Origin: Solibacillus sp. FSL W7-1436
Lineage (GTDB): Bacteria > Bacillota > Bacilli > Bacillales_A > Planococcaceae
Direction of reading: 5' to 3'
DNA: 64,000 nucleotides
Assembly (NCBI RefSeq): GCF_038007305.1
Contig: NZ_JBBOWV010000001.1
Coordinates: 1,664,501 to 1,728,500, forward strand
Part shown: positions 61,276-64,000 of the stretch, piece after piece
Position numbering within the stretch: the first letter of the stretch is position 1
Layout of the letters: every line of letters begins with the position of its first letter
Notes under the pieces: model-generated
Databases searched by the model: none
Told to the model about the DNA's origin: nothing
What the model saw: the letters and a program-made list of their open reading frames with translations, nothing else
Translations under genes and position numbers: made by a program

Positions 61276-61704
61276 ATGACTAAACCGATTTCTGTACCAA
61301 GACCTTTAGTTCGTGTAAATCAGTGGGTTATATTTTTATCAGTCGTTATCACATGGATAACAGGACAGTACTGGATTTTGGCGATTCCGTTAATTGCAAA
61401 TGTACTTGGGATTTTCACCGGGTTTAATCCAATTATGCGCTTTGCGAAAATATTTTTAACGAAAGACATCAATTCGTACATTCCGGAAGAAATTGGACAG
61501 CAAAAGTTCAATTCGACAATTGCGAGTATTTGCCTGGCAGGCGGAATAATAGGGTTTGCCTTTAACTGGCCGGTTGTTGCATACAGCTTTACGGTTATGG
61601 TGGCGGTAGCATCATTTGTAGCAATTTTAGGCTTTTGTGTCGGCTGCTTTATGCTGTTCCAATTCAAACAATACCAATATCGTCGTTCACTAAAAAATTC
61701 TTAA
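61276..61704 (+). CDS. DUF4395 membrane protein
   Basis: A 142-residue protein with four hydrophobic helices and the DUF4395 pattern VPRPLVRVNQWVIFLSV and CVGCFM near the C terminus (two Cys three apart). Family members often accompany thiol-redox or rhodanese genes; function unknown. The ATG at 61276 follows AAAGGTTGG. It is divergent from the FhuF-like gene. Confidence 0.85.
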   Translation: MTKPISVPRPLVRVNQWVIFLSVVITWITGQYWILAIPLIANVLGIFTGFNPIMRFAKIFLTKDINSYIPEEIGQQKFNSTIASICLAGGIIGFAFNWPVVAYSFTVMVAVASFVAILGFCVGCFMLFQFKQYQYRRSLKNS

Positions 61705-61722
61705 AAGATTATTGGAAATAGG

Positions 61723-61751
61723 TTGACAATGATACTGATAATCATTATCAT
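61723..61751 (+). promoter_or_regulatory. Strong promoter with embedded Fur box
   Basis: TTGACA (61723-61728) and TATCAT (61746-61751) are 17 bases apart. GATACTGATAATCATTATC (61731-61749) matches the Fur consensus at 18 of 19 positions and fills the spacer and -10. Iron-loaded Fur should block this promoter fully. Confidence 0.85.
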
Positions 61752-61757
61752 TAGAAC

Positions 61758-61899
61758 TGTAGCAAGAGCTTATTTGTAATACAGTACAAATAAGTCTGGG
61801 CTAACAACTTTTCTCCAGGAGTTTGTTAGCTCAGCCATAGCGTTCTAAACCCCCTCATTTAGAATGTAGGTTTGACTGTGTGTCAGACACTCAGTTTTT
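61758..61899 (+). ncRNA. Candidate Fur-controlled C-rich small RNA (about 142 nt)
   Basis: The Fur-boxed promoter reads into three hairpins and a terminator with no open frame. Stem A: CTTATTTGTA/TACAAATAAG (61769-61794). Stem B: GGGCTAACAA/TTGTTAGCTC (61798-61832, one G-U). Stem C: TTCTAAA/TTTAGAA (61843-61864) with the loop CCCCCTCA. Terminator: ACTGTGTG.. (61875-61895) then TTTTT. A C-rich loop that can pair to GAGGGGG ribosome binding sites is the mark of iron-sparing small RNAs such as FsrA of Bacillus subtilis and IsrR of Staphylococcus aureus. The start point is inferred. Confidence 0.7.
61875..61899 (+). terminator. Terminator of the candidate small RNA
   Basis: ACTG.GTG and CAC.CAGT pair around TCAGA with one T-T mismatch, followed by TTTTT. 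Confidence 0.7.
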
Positions 61900-62074
61900 C
61901 ACCCTTTATATTTTTCTTCTAGGTTTTCTTCCTTTGTTGGAAGACCCATTGCCCGTGTCGCTTACAGATACGGGTATTTTTGTTTACTAGAAAATATTAT
62001 AATTTTTTTTGAAACTTATTTTGAATTTCTCCGTCTGTACGGTGCTTAAGCAAAAAAAACAGGCGGAGGAAATA
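61900..62074 (+). other. Leader of the deacetylase gene with hairpins
   Basis: TCTTCC..GGAAGA (about 61928-61945) and CCCGTGTC/GATACGGG (61952-61974, followed by TATTTTTG) could be a second terminator for the small RNA or an attenuator for the deacetylase gene. The ribosome binding site GGCGGAGG is directly before 62075. Confidence 0.45.
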
Positions 62075-63349
62075 ATGAAAAAGTTAATTGCTGTAGGGTT
62101 TATCGCTGTATGCGTATTATTCCTGACAATTGAATATAGAGGTTCAAGTGAAAAGATTGAACGTGCGGTTGCAAATGAAAAGGACATGACAGGTTTGGAA
62201 GATGGAAACCAAATCGAACAAGCTACACATCTATTTGAAAAAGTTATCGTTCTGAATAAGGAACAGCCGATTTATATAAAAGGAAATGCGCTCACTGAAA
62301 TTGGTGTTGTACATCCGAATACTTCATTTGCGATCGTAGGGGAAGATGAACTTTATTATGAACTGCGATTCGGGAAAATTTCGGCTTTTATTAAAAAGGG
62401 AAGTGCCACTGTAGAAAAACGTCCGCTTGAGACGTTAGTAAATACAGAAATCACAAATTCAATCAAAACGACAGAACAGATAAATGTATATGAAGGAAAA
62501 AATCTTAAAAGCGGTGTATTAATGCAGCTCTCCCAAGGGTTCCGCTATCCGATAGTGGGGGAGATTGATGAGTGGTTTGTAATAAAAGTAGGAGAACGGG
62601 CGGGTTATATACATAAAACATCAGTTGAAATAGATGAAGGAATTCCCGTTTTAGTGTATCATCATATTTTGCCGCAAGAAGAAATGGTGACAAATGCGAG
62701 TACGGTTTCTGTACAATCATTTGAACAGCAAATGGCCTTTTTAGCTGAAGAGCAATTTACAACAATTTCGACAACACAGCTTTATGATTATTTGGAAGGT
62801 CGCCAAATTTTACCGGTTAATTCAATACTCATAACATTTGATGATGGTTTATTATCGACAAAGGTCTATGCTTATCCAATTTTAAAGAAACATGGATTTT
62901 CTGCGGTACAGCATATTATTTCTTCTCGTACCGAGCGCTTTGAAGGTGAACAAGTTTTTGATGCCAAAGGACCGCTCCAATTTTTCACAGCCGAAGAGAT
63001 GCAGCAAATGACGGATGTGTTTCAGTACGAAGCGCATACACATAATTTGCATCAGTTCAGCAATGGGGCAGGGAAGGCATTAGAGCTGACGTCCGCTGAC
63101 ATTGCGAAGGATCTGCAGCAAAATGTTAACATGCTGTCGAATGCGACTTCTCTAGCGTATCCATTCGGTCATTACGATGAAGATATGATCGCAGCGATGA
63201 AGGAAGTAGGACTGTTAATCGGTTTTACGACAAATGAAGGCTATGCGAATATGCAGCAGTCAAATTATGAGGTTAATCGTTTCGGCATAACTGAAAATAA
63301 AACATTTGAACAGTTCACGTCCTTTGTAAAGGGGGTGGACTGGTCTTAA
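62075..63349 (+). CDS. Secreted/anchored polysaccharide deacetylase with SH3-like domain
   Basis: A 424-residue protein with an N-terminal membrane or signal helix (about 4-20). An SH3-like region (about 60-205; ends RAGYIHKTSVE) is followed by a NodB/polysaccharide deacetylase domain: IPVLVYHHILPQE, catalytic Asp in ITFDDGLLSTKVY, metal His pair in EAHTHNLHQF, and LAYPFGHYDEDMI. It removes acetyl groups from wall or extracellular polysaccharide. Start at the ATG after GGCGGAGG; the frame opens 22 codons earlier, without a site. Together with the sigma factor after it, this fits a wall-stress unit. Confidence 0.9.
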   Translation: MKKLIAVGFIAVCVLFLTIEYRGSSEKIERAVANEKDMTGLEDGNQIEQATHLFEKVIVLNKEQPIYIKGNALTEIGVVHPNTSFAIVGEDELYYELRFGKISAFIKKGSATVEKRPLETLVNTEITNSIKTTEQINVYEGKNLKSGVLMQLSQGFRYPIVGEIDEWFVIKVGERAGYIHKTSVEIDEGIPVLVYHHILPQEEMVTNASTVSVQSFEQQMAFLAEEQFTTISTTQLYDYLEGRQILPVNSILITFDDGLLSTKVYAYPILKKHGFSAVQHIISSRTERFEGEQVFDAKGPLQFFTAEEMQQMTDVFQYEAHTHNLHQFSNGAGKALELTSADIAKDLQQNVNMLSNATSLAYPFGHYDEDMIAAMKEVGLLIGFTTNEGYANMQQSNYEVNRFGITENKTFEQFTSFVKGVDWS

Positions 63350-63375
63350 GGATATAAGAAGGTGCTAAACGTTAC

Positions 63376-63870
63376 ATGAGAGAATTTGATGCAATTGTTG
63401 ATGAGCATACGCGTTATTTAGTACGTATTGCTTATTTGTACGTTAAAAATTGGGCTACCGCCGAGGATATCGTACAGGAAGTATTTGTAACATACTTTCA
63501 AAAGAGCGAACAGTTTCGCAATGAGTCGTCATTGAAAACGTATTTAACAAAAATGACAGCCAATCGCGCAAAAGATTATTTACGCTCATGGAAGCATAAA
63601 AAGGATGTCGTTTTTGAAACGATTTTTGCTCAAACGAAAGGTACGGACGAAGAGGTTATACAAAAAGAGCATCTTGCATCACTTGAACAGAAGTTATTCC
63701 AGCTACCACTGAAATATCGTGAGCCGCTCATTTTATTTTATTATGACGAACAGTCTATTGCCGATATTGCACTCTATTTACAGCTGAATGAAAATACGGT
63801 AAAAACACGTTTACGTCGGGCAAAGCAGCAATTGAAAGAGTATTTTAGCGAAGAGGGATTGGAGGAATGA
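63376..63870 (+). CDS. ECF-type RNA polymerase sigma factor
   Basis: A 164-residue sigma-70 family factor of the ECF type. Region 2 (about 1-75: IVDEHTRYLVRIAYLYVKNWATAEDIVQEVFV, in part) and region 4 (about 110-160: LPLKYREPLILFYYDEQSIADIALYLQLNENTVKTRLRRAK, in part) are present and region 3 is absent. The ATG start has a weak GAAGGTGC site. The following gene starts four bases after the stop and is probably its anti-sigma factor. Confidence 0.94.
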   Translation: MREFDAIVDEHTRYLVRIAYLYVKNWATAEDIVQEVFVTYFQKSEQFRNESSLKTYLTKMTANRAKDYLRSWKHKKDVVFETIFAQTKGTDEEVIQKEHLASLEQKLFQLPLKYREPLILFYYDEQSIADIALYLQLNENTVKTRLRRAKQQLKEYFSEEGLEE

Positions 63871-63873
63871 TGC

Positions 63874-64000
63874 ATGGATCCATTTAAAAAACAACTGGAT
63901 GAAATGATGGGTGATACACGCATGCAGGAAAGTCGTATTAAGCAGCGTGTGAAATCCGAATTGACTCCGCCCCCCCGAAATCAGAAACGTTCGTGGCATG
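63874..64000 (+). CDS. Probable anti-sigma factor (partial, 3' end outside window)
   Basis: The first 42 codons are visible: MDPFKKQLDEMMGDTRMQES and then RIKQRVKSELTPPPRNQK, a short acidic-basic helical region. GGAGG lies eight bases before the ATG. An ORF coupled to an ECF sigma gene with this kind of N terminus is usually a membrane-bound anti-sigma factor, but the membrane part is not in the window. An alternative ATG lies seven bases earlier in another frame. Confidence 0.6.
   Translation, partial: MDPFKKQLDEMMGDTRMQESRIKQRVKSELTPPPRNQKRSWH

Overview
The window is AT-rich Gram-positive DNA with strong AGGAGG ribosome binding sites, lipobox lipoproteins and Bacillus-type gene content (Bmr/BmrR, RocD, YpsA, YfbR, YjfB, a LysM-3D wall protein, OmpR/HAMP two-component pair). 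Gene content and style suggest a member of the Bacillales, most likely Planococcaceae near Solibacillus or Lysinibacillus. That assignment is inference from content; there is no rRNA or tRNA in the window. No insertion sequence, prophage, plasmid function or CRISPR array was seen.

Layout. (1) 1-11.05 kb: a type IV pilus locus. Three prepilin-like minor pilin genes run leftward. Divergent from them are a VanW/G5 surface protein, PilB, PilT, PilC, a major pilin, PilM, PilN, PilO and prepilin peptidase PilD. (2) 11.1-21 kb: housekeeping and stress genes, mostly on the minus strand: fumarase FumC, YpsA, ornithine aminotransferase RocD, the Bmr multidrug pump with its MerR-type regulator BmrR, and two further MFS transporters. 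(3) 21.3-23.7 kb: a flavin reductase-like protein, an enolase-superfamily epimerase/racemase and a GNAT protein. (4) 24.5-39.5 kb: a 1043-residue ATPase/TPR/BTAD regulator, a repeat array, a branched-chain-type ABC importer (binding protein, LivG, LivF, LivH, LivM) joined to a KAS III-like enzyme, an alpha/beta hydrolase, an SDR reductase and an acyl-CoA ligase, then an MMPL transporter. This looks like one regulated uptake-and-activation pathway for an unknown carboxylate. (5) 39.5-42.6 kb: a two-component system and a PfkB sugar kinase. (6) 42.9-50.9 kb: a complete malonate decarboxylase island: MadLM transporter, divergent GntR regulator, then mdcH, A, B, C, fused DE, and G. (7) 51-64 kb: YfbR-like nucleotidase, YjfB, LysM-3D protein, Cu/Zn superoxide dismutase, a TAXI-TRAP uptake system, an M20 amidohydrolase, a second large repeat array, an FhuF-like iron-sulfur protein, a candidate Fur-controlled small RNA, a polysaccharide deacetylase, and an ECF sigma factor with the start of its probable anti-sigma partner.

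The most unusual material is non-coding. Two intergenic arrays (27.8-28.2 and 59.8-60.4 kb) carry a TTATTAGAA core repeated with a 21-bp period, and the second is reorganised into 225-bp higher-order units. Two near-perfect Fur boxes (13187 and 61731) sit on promoters whose only downstream features are short structured transcripts ending in intrinsic terminators; the one at 61.8 kb has a C-rich loop typical of small RNAs that block ribosome binding sites. An 11-bp-spaced direct repeat lies upstream of the ABC importer whose neighbour is a BTAD (SARP-like) regulator. Several small genes (35, 45 and 48 codons) lie in gaps between the larger genes.
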